A DNA stretch of 64,000 nt from Agrobacterium tumefaciens (GTDB lineage Bacteria > Pseudomonadota > Alphaproteobacteria > Rhizobiales > Rhizobiaceae): assembly GCF_005221325.1 (NCBI RefSeq), contig NZ_CP039888.1, positions 2,108,001 to 2,172,000 of the forward strand. Reading direction: 5' to 3'. Positions 55,195 through 64,000 of the stretch are shown here, piece after piece (the stretch's first letter is position 1; each line of letters opens with the position of its first letter). A program made the position numbers and the translations under genes. Below the pieces are notes generated by a model, which saw nothing but the letters and a program-made list of their open reading frames with translations, was not told the DNA's origin and searched no databases.

Positions 55195-55560
55195 TCAATT
55201 TTTCTTTTTATAGGAAAATGCCGACGTCTTGTCGTAGAGCCAATAGTAGTTATTGACCATCTGGTTCGTCCGGCGCATGCGGAAACCGATGCTGGAAAAG
55301 ACCAGAAGAAGAACAACGTCAAACACGTAGTAGAAGCCGTTGATGAACGGCCCATTGAACAGGGCGAAATGCAGGAAACGCATTACCAACCCCAAAGCCA
55401 GCGTGTAGATCACCACACGCGGATATTCGCCCCAGCCATCGGCCACGGATTTGCCCGTGCGCCAAGCCGTCCAGAAACCCAAGAGAACAACCAGTGCGCG
55501 CAAAACATAGCGCACGCCGTTATCCGTTTCGAAAAATAGGCCCTGCATTTCTTTCCCCAT
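55195..55560 (-). CDS. DUF6867-like small membrane protein of the liv operon
   Basis: 121-residue protein with three hydrophobic helices (RYVLRALVVLLGFWTAWRTG, VVIYTLALGLVMRFLHFALF, YYVFDVVLLLVFSSIGF) and a basic tail. ATG 55560 (MGKEMQG) is used; ATG 55548 after GGGGAAAG is equally possible. It lies between livF and the binding-protein gene, on the same strand. I recall this family as a frequent liv-operon companion in alphaproteobacteria; its role is unknown. Confidence 0.75.
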   Translation of the reverse strand: MGKEMQGLFFETDNGVRYVLRALVVLLGFWTAWRTGKSVADGWGEYPRVVIYTLALGLVMRFLHFALFNGPFINGFYYVFDVVLLLVFSSIGFRMRRTNQMVNNYYWLYDKTSAFSYKKKN

Positions 55561-55717
55561 CAGGCCGGGCTCAAACACCCTGACCCTGCCTTGTTTATCG
55601 TCCCGCCGTTTCCCGGCGGGCATTTTATTGTTTGCTTCCCGCCGCTTGGCACCAAGGCAGTGGCGGGTCGCCATTTGTAATCTTGCGCCGCAAAACGTCC
55701 AGCGCAAGTAAAATCTT

Positions 55718-56446
55718 TTAGTGCCGTCCGCCTTCCAGATAGGCGGCACGAACCTGCGGATCGGCAAGCAGTTCCCGGCCTGAACCGCTCATCGTCACCT
55801 TGCCATTGACCATCACATAAGCGCGGTCGGAAAGCTTGAGCGCCGCAAAGGCGTTCTGCTCCACCAGGAAGACGGTGAGCCCCTCTTCCTTGTTCAGCTT
55901 CTTGATCGCCTCGAAGATGCCCTTGACGATCAGCGGCGCAAGACCGAGCGACGGCTCGTCGAGCAGCAGGAGCTTCGGCCGTGACATCAGCGCGCGGCCG
56001 ATGGAAAGCATCTGCTGTTCGCCGCCGGAAAGCGTTCCGCCGCGCTGGCCCTGACGCTCTTTCAGGCGCGGAAACATTTCGAAGATCTTCTCTACGTCTT
56101 CCTTGAAATATTTCAGGTTGTCGAGATTGGCGCCCATCTGCAGGTTTTCCAGTACCGTCATGCGCGGGAAAATCCGGCGGCCTTCTGGCGACTGGGCGAT
56201 GCGCTTGCGGGCAATGAGATGCGTCGGCAGCTGGGTAATGTCCTCGCCGTCGAAGATCACCTGACCGGTGCGGGCCTGCGGGCTGCCGCAGATGGTCATC
56301 ATCAGCGTCGACTTGCCGGCGCCGTTGGCGCCGATCAGGCTGACGATTTCACCCTTGTTGACCTCGACATCGACACCGGCAAGCGCCCGGATGTTACCGT
56401 AATAGGTTTCGACACCCTGTACTTTGAGAAGCGTTTCACCGGACAT
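55718..56446 (-). CDS. livF: Branched-chain amino acid ABC ATPase LivF
   Basis: 242-residue ATPase. Walker A is IGANGAGKST, the signature LSGGEQQMLSIGRAL, Walker B KLLLLDEPSLGLAPL, and VFLVEQNAF replaces the switch histidine in the usual LivF manner. The start overlaps the livG stop by one base (TGATG). It energises LivHM together with LivG. Confidence 0.95.
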   Translation of the reverse strand: MSGETLLKVQGVETYYGNIRALAGVDVEVNKGEIVSLIGANGAGKSTLMMTICGSPQARTGQVIFDGEDITQLPTHLIARKRIAQSPEGRRIFPRMTVLENLQMGANLDNLKYFKEDVEKIFEMFPRLKERQGQRGGTLSGGEQQMLSIGRALMSRPKLLLLDEPSLGLAPLIVKGIFEAIKKLNKEEGLTVFLVEQNAFAALKLSDRAYVMVNGKVTMSGSGRELLADPQVRAAYLEGGRH

Positions 56447-57336
56447 CAGACCGCTCCTCCGTCGAGTTCTTCCGCAATCACGTCTTCCACTTCATCATCC
56501 TCGACACCCAGATAGGCGGCGATGACCTTCGGGTCGTTCTTCACATGGTCCGGCGAACCGTCGGAAATTTTCTGGCCATATTCCAGAACCACGACGTGGT
56601 CTGAAATCTGCATCACCACGGACATGTCATGCTCGATCAGGAGCAGCGACGTGCCTTCGTCGCGGATACCACGCAGCAGCGTGTTGAGCGCCAGCGATTC
56701 CTTCGGGTTGAGACCGGCCGCCGGTTCATCGAGGCACAGAAGCTCCGGCCCCGTGCACATGGCGCGGGCGATTTCCAGACGGCGCTGCGCGCCATAGGGC
56801 AGATCGCCGGCCGGGTCGTCGGCGCGGTCGGTCAGATCGGCCTTGTCCAGCCAGTATTTGGCTTTCTCGATCGAGCTCGCGACCGCTCTTTTGTAGGCGG
56901 GCAGGCCGAGAAGACCGAGAATGGTGTAACCCGAGGCCTTCATCAGCGCATTGTGCTGCGCCACCAGCAGGTTTTCCAGAACAGTCAGGCCCGAAAACAG
57001 GCGGATGTTCTGGAAGGTGCGTGCCACCTTCGCCTTCTTGGTGATCTCGAAATCCGGCAGGCGCTCGAGAAGATGCGCCTCGCCGTTTTGCTGACGCATG
57101 GTAATCATACCCATCGTCGGCTTGTAGAAGCCGGTGATGCAGTTGAAAACCGTGGTCTTTCCAGCGCCGTTGGGGCCAATCAGCGCGGTGATCTCACCGC
57201 GCTTCGCCTCGAAGGAGAAGTCGTTGATGGCCATCAGGCCACCGAACTTCATCGAAAGATGTTCGACCTTGAGGATCGTGTCGCCAGTCATATTACCAGT
57301 CGTATTGGATGTCATGTTCATCGTTCCGGAAGCCAT
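56446..57336 (-). CDS. livG: Branched-chain amino acid ABC ATPase LivG
   Basis: 296-residue ATPase. It starts at ATG 57336, overlapping the livM stop by one base. A methionine/threonine-rich leader ([20 protein letters not shown]) precedes the domain. Walker A is IGPNGAGKTT, the signature-region LPYGAQRRLEIARAM, Walker B LLCLDEPAAGLNP and the switch histidine LIEHDMSVV. An acidic tail (EDDEVEDVIAEEL) ends the protein. Confidence 0.95.
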   Translation of the reverse strand: MASGTMNMTSNTTGNMTGDTILKVEHLSMKFGGLMAINDFSFEAKRGEITALIGPNGAGKTTVFNCITGFYKPTMGMITMRQQNGEAHLLERLPDFEITKKAKVARTFQNIRLFSGLTVLENLLVAQHNALMKASGYTILGLLGLPAYKRAVASSIEKAKYWLDKADLTDRADDPAGDLPYGAQRRLEIARAMCTGPELLCLDEPAAGLNPKESLALNTLLRGIRDEGTSLLLIEHDMSVVMQISDHVVVLEYGQKISDGSPDHVKNDPKVIAAYLGVEDDEVEDVIAEELDGGAV

Positions 57337-58733
57337 CAACCGTGACCTTCCTTGGTAAAGCTGCCGGACACGGCCCTGCGTTCTTTAAGGAAGGCCGTGG
57401 GTTCACGCGAGCCGACGAAGCCGCGCGGCTTGAACAGCATGACGATGACCATGGCGAGGCCGAACAGCAGCATGCGGTAGAGTTCCGGCGTGAAATCAGG
57501 CCCGAAGACATGCTTCAGGAATTCCATTTCACGTAGCAACTCGGTGCCGCCGACCATGACGAGCGCCGCAATGGCGATGCCGGTGAGCGAACCCATGCCG
57601 CCCAGAACGACGATGGCGAGAATGACGGCCGATTCCAGGAAGACGAAGCTTTCCGGCGACACGAAGCCCTGACGCGCGGCGAAGAACGAACCGGCAAAAC
57701 CGCCGAACATCGCGCCAGTCGCAAAAGCGGTGAGCTTGGTGATGACGGTATCGATGCCGAGCGAGCGGCAGGCTATCTCGTCCTCACGCAGCGCTTCCCA
57801 GGCACGGCCGATCGGCATGCGGCGCAGCTTGATGGTGACGTAAGCCGTCAGCATGCAAAGCAGCAGGATCACATAGAACAGGAAGATCTTGTAATAGGCC
57901 GACGACATCGTCAGGCCGAAGGCCTTGGCGAAGTTGTTGGATACGCCGACATCGAAGGACCAGATGCCGAAGACGGATGCCTTGGCGATGCCGGAAATGC
58001 CGAAGGTGCCCTTGGTCACATCCGTCCAGTTCAACAGCACAAGGCGGATGATTTCACCGAAGGCGAGCGTGACGATGGCCAGATAGTCACCGCGCAGCCT
58101 GAGCACCGGGAAACCGAGAATGATACCCCAGAAGCCCGCGAGAATACCGGCAACCGGCAGCAGCACCCAGAAGGACAGGCCGAAATGGCTTGACAGCAGC
58201 GCATAGGAATAGGCGCCGACCGCATAAAAGGCCACGTAACCGAGATCGAGCAGACCGGCGAGGCCAACGACGATATTCAGGCCCCAGGCCAGCATCACAT
58301 AGATCAGGATCTGGATACCGAAATTGTCGACGAATTTCAGCGAACCCTGAAAACCGAATAATTGCACCGCAATAACGGGATAGAGCAGCAGCAGAACCAG
58401 GGCGAACTTCAGGAAGTGCTTGTGGAAAAAGCCTTTTTCCTCGGAGATTTCCAGAACGCCGCTTTTCGCCTTTGCAAGCTTGCGCCGATCCAGCGACGGC
58501 CGGATGAAGCCGACCATCAGGAAACGGCCGATGGCGGCGACGCCGACGAAGATCGACAGAAGCCCCCAGCGGGTGCCCCAGATAAGCTGGTTGTTGATAT
58601 CCTGATAGGTGACGATGCCGACGTAAAGAATAAACATGCCAAGCGAGACGATGCCCGCAAAGATGCCTTCCTTCACCGCCGTTGCCATCAGGCTCGGGCC
58701 GGAGGAGGTGTTTTCGGAAGCGATATTGGTCAT
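57336..58733 (-). CDS. livM: Branched-chain amino acid ABC permease LivM
   Basis: 465-residue permease, longer than many LivM proteins because of an N-terminal part with two extra helices ([40 protein letters not shown]). The core begins [20 protein letters not shown]. The cytoplasmic coupling loop is [23 protein letters not shown] 58733 lies four bases after the livH stop. Confidence 0.94.
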   Translation of the reverse strand: MTNIASENTSSGPSLMATAVKEGIFAGIVSLGMFILYVGIVTYQDINNQLIWGTRWGLLSIFVGVAAIGRFLMVGFIRPSLDRRKLAKAKSGVLEISEEKGFFHKHFLKFALVLLLLYPVIAVQLFGFQGSLKFVDNFGIQILIYVMLAWGLNIVVGLAGLLDLGYVAFYAVGAYSYALLSSHFGLSFWVLLPVAGILAGFWGIILGFPVLRLRGDYLAIVTLAFGEIIRLVLLNWTDVTKGTFGISGIAKASVFGIWSFDVGVSNNFAKAFGLTMSSAYYKIFLFYVILLLCMLTAYVTIKLRRMPIGRAWEALREDEIACRSLGIDTVITKLTAFATGAMFGGFAGSFFAARQGFVSPESFVFLESAVILAIVVLGGMGSLTGIAIAALVMVGGTELLREMEFLKHVFGPDFTPELYRMLLFGLAMVIVMLFKPRGFVGSREPTAFLKERRAVSGSFTKEGHG

Positions 58734-58737
58734 TGGA

Positions 58738-59640
58738 TCACACCTTCTCGACTTCCGGACGGCCGAGAATACCGGTCGGCTTGAAGATCAGCACGAAAGC
58801 CAGGATGCCGAATGCCGCGACGTCCTTGTAGGCAATGGAGAAATAGGCGGACCAGAGGGATTCGATGAGGCCGATCAGCAGACCGCCGAGAACGGCGCCC
58901 GGAAGCGAACCGATGCCGCCGAGAACCGCTGCGGTAAACGCCTTGACGCCCGGAATGAAGCCATCGTTGAACGATGCCACGCCGTAATACATCAGATACA
59001 TGGTACCGGCGACGGCCGCCAGTGCGGCACCCATGATGAAGGTGATCGAAATCGTCTTGTCGACATCCACACCCAGAAGGGCTGCCATCTTGCGGTCCTG
59101 TTCGGTGGCGCGCTGCGCGCGGCCGAGCGGGGTCTTGTTGACGATATACCAGAAGGCAAAGAGCAGCACGGAGGTGACGACCATGATGATCAGCTGCTTC
59201 AGCGAGACGGTGATGGAGCCGAAATGGTAGCTATCCGTTACCATGGACGGGATCGGCTTGTTGCGCGGACCCTGTGTCACCTGGATGAAGTTGGACAGCG
59301 CGATCGACATGCCGATGGCGGTGATCAGCGGCGCGAGACGGAACGACCCTCTAAGCGGGCGGTAGGCGACGCGCTCGATCACCCAGTTCCACAGGCCGGT
59401 CATCAGCATGGCGACGACCATCATCAAAAGCAGAAGAAGCGCCACCGGAATACCGGCGAAAAACGATGTTGTGATCAGAAAAACGATCAGCGCGGCAAAG
59501 CCGCCAAGCATGAAAATATCGCCATGGGCGAAGTTGATCATGCCGATGATGCCATAAACCATCGTATAGCCGATAGCGATGAGGCCGTAGATCGATCCAA
59601 GAGTCAGCCCGTTGATGAGCTGCTGGATAAAATACTCCAT
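58738..59640 (-). CDS. livH: Branched-chain amino acid ABC permease LivH
   Basis: 300-residue permease with about eight helices. It starts [20 protein letters not shown] and contains [20 protein letters not shown] and the coupling segment [23 protein letters not shown] 59640 follows GGGGAAAG. First gene of the livHMGF operon; the 348-bp upstream gap presumably contains the promoter. Confidence 0.95.
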   Translation of the reverse strand: MEYFIQQLINGLTLGSIYGLIAIGYTMVYGIIGMINFAHGDIFMLGGFAALIVFLITTSFFAGIPVALLLLLMMVVAMLMTGLWNWVIERVAYRPLRGSFRLAPLITAIGMSIALSNFIQVTQGPRNKPIPSMVTDSYHFGSITVSLKQLIIMVVTSVLLFAFWYIVNKTPLGRAQRATEQDRKMAALLGVDVDKTISITFIMGAALAAVAGTMYLMYYGVASFNDGFIPGVKAFTAAVLGGIGSLPGAVLGGLLIGLIESLWSAYFSIAYKDVAAFGILAFVLIFKPTGILGRPEVEKV

Positions 59641-59988
59641 GTCTTTCCCCTGGGCATGACCTCAAATGGGCCACGCCTCGTTATGTTAATTATAGGGAGG
59701 CCTTAATAAGCCGACCCCACTACCAAAATGCATATCGTGTTCGCTAAAAATGTGAAGTCAAAAACGGGCGATCCTGCACAAAATTTGGAATTTCCACATG
59801 GACTGCCGCTTTCCCGGTCAAAAGAGCCATGATTTTGGCAGGAAGTGCTAAAAAAATGACGGCCGGATGCTTATTTTAGCATTGTCCGATGCCAATATTT
59901 GACGGGCAGCGGGCAAAGGAGTAGCGAAGATCGAAATGGCAAAACCCGTTACGGGATGGCCCCGTCGCCGGATGGCTGTGGCAAAGAG
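59641..59988. other. Divergent gap between livH and cysQ
   Basis: 348 bp. No protein of convincing length is seen. It includes an AT-rich stretch (about 59680-59760), presumably the livH promoter region. A possible 18-codon leader frame (59936-59992) ends over the cysQ start codon. Confidence 0.5.
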
Positions 59989-60777
59989 ATGATCGACATA
60001 TTGACGAAAGCGGCGCTGGAGGCCGGGCAGGCGATCATGGCGGTTCACCGCGCCGGTCCGCATGTGTCCTACAAGGATGACTGCTCGCCGGTGACCGAAG
60101 CCGATCAGCGCGCCGAGACGATCATTCTTGCGGCGCTGGCCGCGCATTTCCCCGATATCCCCGTGGTTGCCGAAGAAGCCGTGTCGAATGGCATCCTGCC
60201 GGAAACCGGTGCGGAGTTCTTTCTGGTCGATCCGCTTGATGGAACCAAGGAATTCATTTCCGGCAAGGACGATTTCACCGTCAATATCGCGCTCATCCGC
60301 AAGGGCGTGCCGGTGGCCGGCGTGGTCTACGCCCCCTGTCGCGGCCAGGCATGGACGGGCAAGGACAACGCCGCCGAAAAGCTCGCAATCTCAGGCGACG
60401 GCGCAATCCTGTCGCGTCACCCCATCCGGGCCCGCCGGCGCGGCGCTTCGCCGGTAGCATTGATCAGCCGTTCGCATTGCACCGCCAAAACGGAAGCCTT
60501 CGTGGCCGAACACGGTCTGAAGGACTGTATCTCCGTCGGTTCCTCGCTGAAATTCTGCATGCTGGCGGAAGGCGCCGCCGACATCTACCCCCGCTTCAGC
60601 CGTACCATGATGTGGGACACCGCCGCCGGCGACGCCGTGCTGCGTGCCGCAGGCGGCCGGACGCTCGATTGCGAGGGGCAGCTCCTTGCCTATGCGGTGA
60701 GGGGTGAGGGCGAAGATGCGCTGGCCAATCCGGATTTTATTGCCGAAGGGGCGATGGCGGTGGAACAGGCCGGGTAA
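59989..60777 (+). CDS. cysQ: 3'(2'),5'-bisphosphate nucleotidase CysQ
   Basis: 262-residue inositol-monophosphatase-fold phosphatase that recycles 3'-phosphoadenosine 5'-phosphate from sulfate assimilation. Metal-site motifs are VVAEEAVSNG, the DPLDGT core in FLVDPLDGTKEFI and MMWDTAAGDAVLRAAGG. ATG 59989 (MIDILTKAALEAGQ) matches the family start; in-frame upstream starts exist (59956, TTG 59899). It is divergent from livH. Confidence 0.9.
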   Translation: MIDILTKAALEAGQAIMAVHRAGPHVSYKDDCSPVTEADQRAETIILAALAAHFPDIPVVAEEAVSNGILPETGAEFFLVDPLDGTKEFISGKDDFTVNIALIRKGVPVAGVVYAPCRGQAWTGKDNAAEKLAISGDGAILSRHPIRARRRGASPVALISRSHCTAKTEAFVAEHGLKDCISVGSSLKFCMLAEGAADIYPRFSRTMMWDTAAGDAVLRAAGGRTLDCEGQLLAYAVRGEGEDALANPDFIAEGAMAVEQAG

Positions 60778-60955
60778 GACTTGCTTGCTGTCTGCTGCGG
60801 TTCTTTGCGGCGCGTGGCATTTGGTGAGCTTCTGCGTATGTGGCTTCACCCCCCTCATCCCACCGCCACAAAATATTTCCATCCCCCTCATCCCCACCCC
60901 CTGCCACCGCATCACAATGCCCCGCGAACGAACACAACCGCGCGGAAGGCACATC

Positions 60956-61996
60956 ATGACGGAACAGACGGCAAGACTTCGGCTTCCCTACATCCTGCCC
61001 TCACAGGTCCAGAAACACGTCACCCATAATGAGGCCCTGCAGAGGCTCGACGCCATCGTGCAGCTCGTGATCAGGGCCACCGTCGCCGCACCGCCCGAAA
61101 ATGCAGCGGAAGGCGATTGCTTCCTCCTCTCCGCCGATGCCACGGGCGACTGGGCCGGCAAGGGCGGCAAGCTTGCCTTCCGGCAGGATGGCGCATGGCT
61201 TTCGATCACGCCGCAGCCCGGCTGGGCGGCATGGTTTGCGGCCGAAAGCAGATACCGGGTGCTGCAGGACGGGAACTGGCGCGACATGCCGCTGCCGGTG
61301 AGCGGCCGGCTGGAACGGCTGGGCATCGGCACGGAGGCCGATGCGCGCAACGGCATGGCGCTTGCCTCCCCCGCCAGCCTCTTCACCCATACGCAGGACG
61401 ATGGCAGCCACCGCCTGACGGTCAACAAGGCGGGCAAAGCCGACACCGCCTCGCTGCTGTTCCAGTCCGGCTGGAGCGGCCGGGCGGAAATGGGGCTGGC
61501 CGGCAGCGACGGCTTTTCGATCAAGACCAGCCGGGACGGCACATCATGGCAGACGGCGCTGTTGTGCAGCGGCGATGGCCGGGTCTCCATGCCGAACCGC
61601 CCGCTTGCCGTCGCCGGCCTGCCGGCGGGCACTACAAAACCCGCCAATGGCTCTGCCGCAGGTTTTTCCGTGCTGTCCACCGCCGAGGGCGGCTTTACGC
61701 TCGGGGACGCGGTAAGCGGCGGCGGGCGGGAACTCATCATTCCCGCCAAGGGTCATTATCTCGCCATGCTGGCGCTCGTCGTGGTCGCCTCCTCCGGCCA
61801 CCGGGTGACGCTCGGCGTCAACGGCGCGGCGGCGAATTTCAGCATCGCCGGCAACGCCTCGAGCGCCGGCACCACGCAGTCGGCAACCGCGCTCCTTCTC
61901 CTCGATGCCGGCGACCGCCTGCGGCTGCACCATGAGGGAACGGTGGAATTGACCCAGGGCAGCGGAAAAACGTGCCTTTCGCTTGCGGCGCTCTGA
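60956..61996 (+). CDS. DUF2793 domain protein (phage/gene-transfer-agent-like)
   Basis: 346-residue protein. The N-terminus TARLRLPYILPSQVQKHVTH followed by NEALQRLDAIVQL is the DUF2793 signature found in tail-associated proteins of phages and gene transfer agents. The C-terminal half is glycine/serine-rich beta structure (about 270-346, LIIPAKGHYLAMLALVVVAS). ATG 60956 follows GGAAGG. No other phage genes are near, so it is an orphan or moron-like gene. Confidence 0.82.
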   Translation: MTEQTARLRLPYILPSQVQKHVTHNEALQRLDAIVQLVIRATVAAPPENAAEGDCFLLSADATGDWAGKGGKLAFRQDGAWLSITPQPGWAAWFAAESRYRVLQDGNWRDMPLPVSGRLERLGIGTEADARNGMALASPASLFTHTQDDGSHRLTVNKAGKADTASLLFQSGWSGRAEMGLAGSDGFSIKTSRDGTSWQTALLCSGDGRVSMPNRPLAVAGLPAGTTKPANGSAAGFSVLSTAEGGFTLGDAVSGGGRELIIPAKGHYLAMLALVVVASSGHRVTLGVNGAAANFSIAGNASSAGTTQSATALLLLDAGDRLRLHHEGTVELTQGSGKTCLSLAAL

Positions 61997-62186
61997 TCCA
62001 GGCAACCGATAAGCGAGAAAAATTGCGATTTTTGGAAAAATTTTTCCCGGCAAAATAAGGCGACTCGAACAAATCAGGCGAAACCGTTCAAATTCTTAAT
62101 AAATTGTCACGACCTGCTTAGGCAATTTTTAAAGGTACGGGGCTAAAGTTCCCGTCATATGGTCTTGAGTTTGTATAGAGTGTCCA

Positions 62187-62462
62187 ATGACCGAAATGAT
62201 ACGCCCACGAGTTAAATATGTCATCGGCCCCGATGGCAGCCCTCTGACGATTGCGGATCTTCCGCCTGCCAATACCCGACGCTGGGTCATTCGCAGAAAG
62301 GCGGAGGTGGTTGCAGCGGTACGTGGAGGACTGTTGAGCCTCGAGGAAGCCTGCGAGCGTTATACGCTTACCGTCGAAGAATTCCTGTCCTGGCAGTCCT
62401 CGATCTCCGATCATGGCCTTGCCGGCCTGCGCACCACGCGCATCCAGCAATATCGCCACTAA
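62187..62462 (+). CDS. sciP: CtrA inhibitor SciP (DUF1153)
   Basis: 91-residue DNA-binding protein that in Caulobacter represses CtrA-activated genes during the cell cycle. The segment RPRVKYVIGPDGSPLTIADL followed by PPANTRRWVIRRKAEVVAAV and LSLEEACERYTLTVEEFLSW (helix-turn-helix) is characteristic. A fliJ-like gene about 1.3 kb away suggests the conserved ctrA/flagellar neighbourhood continues beyond the window. A terminator follows. Confidence 0.93.
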   Translation: MTEMIRPRVKYVIGPDGSPLTIADLPPANTRRWVIRRKAEVVAAVRGGLLSLEEACERYTLTVEEFLSWQSSISDHGLAGLRTTRIQQYRH

Positions 62463-62509
62463 ACCAGTGCGCCGGCGCGGCACGCGCCCAAACCGAACTT
62501 CCAAAACGC

Positions 62510-62532
62510 CCCGTCATATCGACGGGGTTTTC
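62510..62532 (+). terminator. Rho-independent terminator of sciP
   Basis: CCCCGTC (62510-62516) pairs with GACGGGG (62522-62528) around a five-base loop and is followed by TTTT, 48 bases after the sciP stop. Confidence 0.8.
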
Positions 62533-62680
62533 GGTTTGATTTCGGATTTCCCCTGAAAATTGCCCGACACAGCCGGTGACTGTCACTGGTTTGTGTCCAC
62601 TGCGTTCGCTATCCCGCTGTTTCAATCCAGGCGCAAGCCGTTACAGTGGAAAAACGAACAGCAATGGGAAGGCAGAGATC

Positions 62681-62962
62681 ATGGATATTAAGACAACCGA
62701 AACCGGATCGCGCGGCGAATATTCGGCAACTATCGACGGCCACAAGGCCGAGATGACCTATTCGCGCACCTCCCCTTCCCTCATCATCATCGACCATACC
62801 GGCGTGCCCGATGCTCTTCGCGGCAAGGGTGTCGGCCAGGCGCTCGCCGCCCATGCGATCGATGAGGCCCGCAAGGGCGGCTGGAAGATCATTCCGCTCT
62901 GCCCCTTCTTCAAGGCCCAGACGCTGCGCCATAAAGAATGGGCGGATGTTATCCAGGGGTAG
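62681..62962 (+). CDS. Small GNAT-family N-acetyltransferase (YjdJ-type)
   Basis: 93-residue minimal GNAT. The acetyl-CoA loop is DALRGKGVGQALAAHAI (RGKGVG). The C-terminal PLCPFFKAQTLRHKEWADVI is typical of the short YjdJ-like group. ATG 62681 follows GGGAAGG. The substrate is unknown. Confidence 0.87.
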   Translation: MDIKTTETGSRGEYSATIDGHKAEMTYSRTSPSLIIIDHTGVPDALRGKGVGQALAAHAIDEARKGGWKIIPLCPFFKAQTLRHKEWADVIQG

Positions 62963-63014
62963 GAATGCTTTACCTTCTGTCTGAGGGCAGAATAATCACA
63001 AGCGTCGCTGCCTA

Positions 63015-63142
63015 TTTCTTCTCCCCGCCGGGGAGAAGGTGGCCCGAAGGGTCGGATGAGGGGGCAACGTTACCGTATATCTCTACCCTCGCCCCCTCAT
63101 CCCGCTGCCGCGGACTTCTCCCCGGCGGGGAGAAGAAACAAG
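63015..63142. repeat. RIME-like palindromic repeat (family B)
   Basis: About 128 bp: TTCTTCTCCCCGCCGGGGAG, then GGTGGCCCGAAGGGTCGGAT, a 25-base spacer, then CCCCCTCATCCCGCTGCCGC and GGCGGGGAGAAGAAACAAG. Almost identical to the copy at 29054-29180. Confidence 0.82.
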
Positions 63143-63200
63143 CGGTTCGCGCCTGATCCCTCAACAACCGTTCAAATATCGCGTTATTCATAAAAGGACG

Positions 63201-63404
63201 TCACGCCACCTTCAGCGGCGGTGTTCCCGCATGCATGCTGTGACGGACTTCCTCGCGAAATTCAGGCGTATCCTTGGCCCCATGTACAGCCACGGCATGG
63301 TGCACCGCTGCCTCCATAAGCTCCTCCTGAGAATCAGCGGAGATGGCGATCGTGCATCTGCTGTCACTGGGGAATTCACGGCAATCGATATATTGGCGGG
63401 CCAT
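63201..63404 (-). CDS. DUF1059 small protein
   Basis: 67-residue protein starting at ATG 63404 after GGAGGAAAAA. The conserved cysteines are in YIDCREFPSDSRCTIAI and the histidines in EAAVHHAVAVHG, fitting DUF1059. It is a cytoplasmic protein of unknown function. Confidence 0.85.
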   Translation of the reverse strand: MARQYIDCREFPSDSRCTIAISADSQEELMEAAVHHAVAVHGAKDTPEFREEVRHSMHAGTPPLKVA

Positions 63405-63563
63405 TTTTTCCTCCCTGCATTGCCGCCCGCACCCGCACGGGGCGCGTACGTAGAAGCCTCCGGCTCATGGTCGGAACCTCTCAAATTACGCCTTTCCCCA
63501 CCCCCGGACAATCGAAATCCGGGGTCGCCGTCTGGATGGAAACACCAGCGATGCGGCAAAGCA

Positions 63564-63597
63564 AAAAAAGCCGCCCTTGCGGGGGCGGCCTTTTAAA
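63564..63597. terminator. Terminator downstream of the fliJ-like gene
   Basis: GCCGCCC (63571-63577) pairs with GGGCGGC (63584-63590). On the minus strand it is followed by seven U; the plus strand also has a short TTTT run. It lies about 93 bases after the fliJ-like stop. Confidence 0.85.
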
Positions 63598-63689
63598 AAA
63601 ATGCATGGGCATCCTGTCATTGAAAGACGCCTCCTGATCCACCGGCAGCCGTCAATGAGGACGATCATTCGTCTGGTTTGCACCTGATG

Positions 63690-64000
63690 TCAGGCGCGGG
63701 CGCGGATCGCTCCGTCGCGGTTTTCGAGGGCCGCGGCCTTTTCATATTCGGCCTGCACCTCTTCCAGCGAAGCTTCCGCCGCTTCCTGCTGGGCCTTCAG
63801 TTCCCGAATGGAGACCTGAAGATTATCCGCCCGCTGGCGCGCGGCCTTGGCGAAGGTCGGATAGGCGAAATGCGTCGGATCGGTAATGCCCGACTTGCTT
63901 TCCTCCAGCGAGATCTGATGCACCAGTTCCTTTGCCATCCGCTCGAATTCGGACATCATCTGCTGCAGCTGACTAAGCTGCCGGCGTTTTTCGTTGACCT
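63690..64000 (-). CDS. fliJ: FliJ-like flagellar export protein (partial, N-terminus cut)
   Basis: The frame runs off the window end; 103 codons are visible, including upstream of the internal ATG pair at 63959 (VNEKRRQLSQLQQMMSEFER). The protein is almost entirely coiled coil (KAARQRADNLQVSIRELKAQ; EASLEEVQAEYEKAAALE). This composition, its length and the sciP neighbour fit FliJ, the flagellar type III export chaperone/stalk protein. About 20-35 N-terminal residues are missing. The assignment rests on coiled-coil pattern and context. Confidence 0.72.
   Translation of the reverse strand, partial: VNEKRRQLSQLQQMMSEFERMAKELVHQISLEESKSGITDPTHFAYPTFAKAARQRADNLQVSIRELKAQQEAAEASLEEVQAEYEKAAALENRDGAIRARA

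Noticed and set aside
55195..55767. Long 190-codon version of the liv small membrane protein
   Set aside because: The first about 70 codons overlap the livF 3' end and lack membrane or domain features; starts at 55560 or 55548 fit better.
61997..62186. CtrA box (TTAA-N7-TTAA) upstream of sciP
   Set aside because: AT-rich stretches and single TTAA motifs are present but none has the correct spacing.

Overview
The window looks like chromosomal DNA of an alphaproteobacterium of the Rhizobiales, most probably Agrobacterium/Rhizobium (inference). Supporting features are the high G+C, a rhizobial-type GlnII, a SciP (DUF1153) gene beside a FliJ-like gene, a split urease operon ureDABC-EFG, and dispersed intergenic palindromes resembling rhizobial RIME elements. 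Coding density is high. No tRNA, rRNA or CRISPR array was seen.

Layout. (1) 1-717: the 5' part of a polar amino acid ABC ATPase. (2) 1.4-11.9 kb: an exopolysaccharide island with a GNAT-like protein, three glycosyltransferase-like proteins, a Tat-exported GH10 xylanase, a WecG/TagA-type glycosyltransferase, a Wzz/GumC-type chain-length protein and a phosphohexomutase. (3) 12-13.5 kb: truncated haemoglobin, DUF423 and DUF2325 genes. (4) 13.6-21.5 kb: a pyrimidine/hydantoin catabolic locus. A RutR-like TetR regulator is divergent from an amidohydrolase, a dihydropyrimidinase, a Nudix hydrolase and an NMT1-type ABC importer, with a RutR-like operator between them. (5) 22-26.5 kb: an RND efflux pair. 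(6) 26.6-27.5 kb: a Crp/Fnr regulator behind a perfect anaerobox. (7) 27.5-45.9 kb, minus strand: a urea block of urtABCDE, an esterase, ureD, ureA, ureB, ureC and ureEFG, with several small accessory genes in between and an IS4-family element between ureC and ureE. (8) 46-47.8 kb: glnII with a sigma-54 promoter, divergent from a DUF2735 gene. (9) 48-53 kb: an SDR enzyme, then an unusual sensor in which an NCS1-type nucleobase transporter is fused to a hybrid histidine kinase, overlapping a LuxR-type response regulator. (10) 54-59.6 kb, minus strand: livHMGF, a small membrane protein and a liv binding protein. (11) 60-64 kb: cysQ, a DUF2793 protein, sciP, a small GNAT, DUF1059 and the end of fliJ.

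Together much of the window serves nitrogen scavenging: import and opening of cyclic ureides and pyrimidines, urea uptake, urea hydrolysis, ammonium assimilation by GlnII and branched-chain amino acid uptake. The transporter-kinase fusion sits inside this neighbourhood and is the best candidate for an under-described system. I infer that it senses a nitrogenous heterocycle or a related compound.
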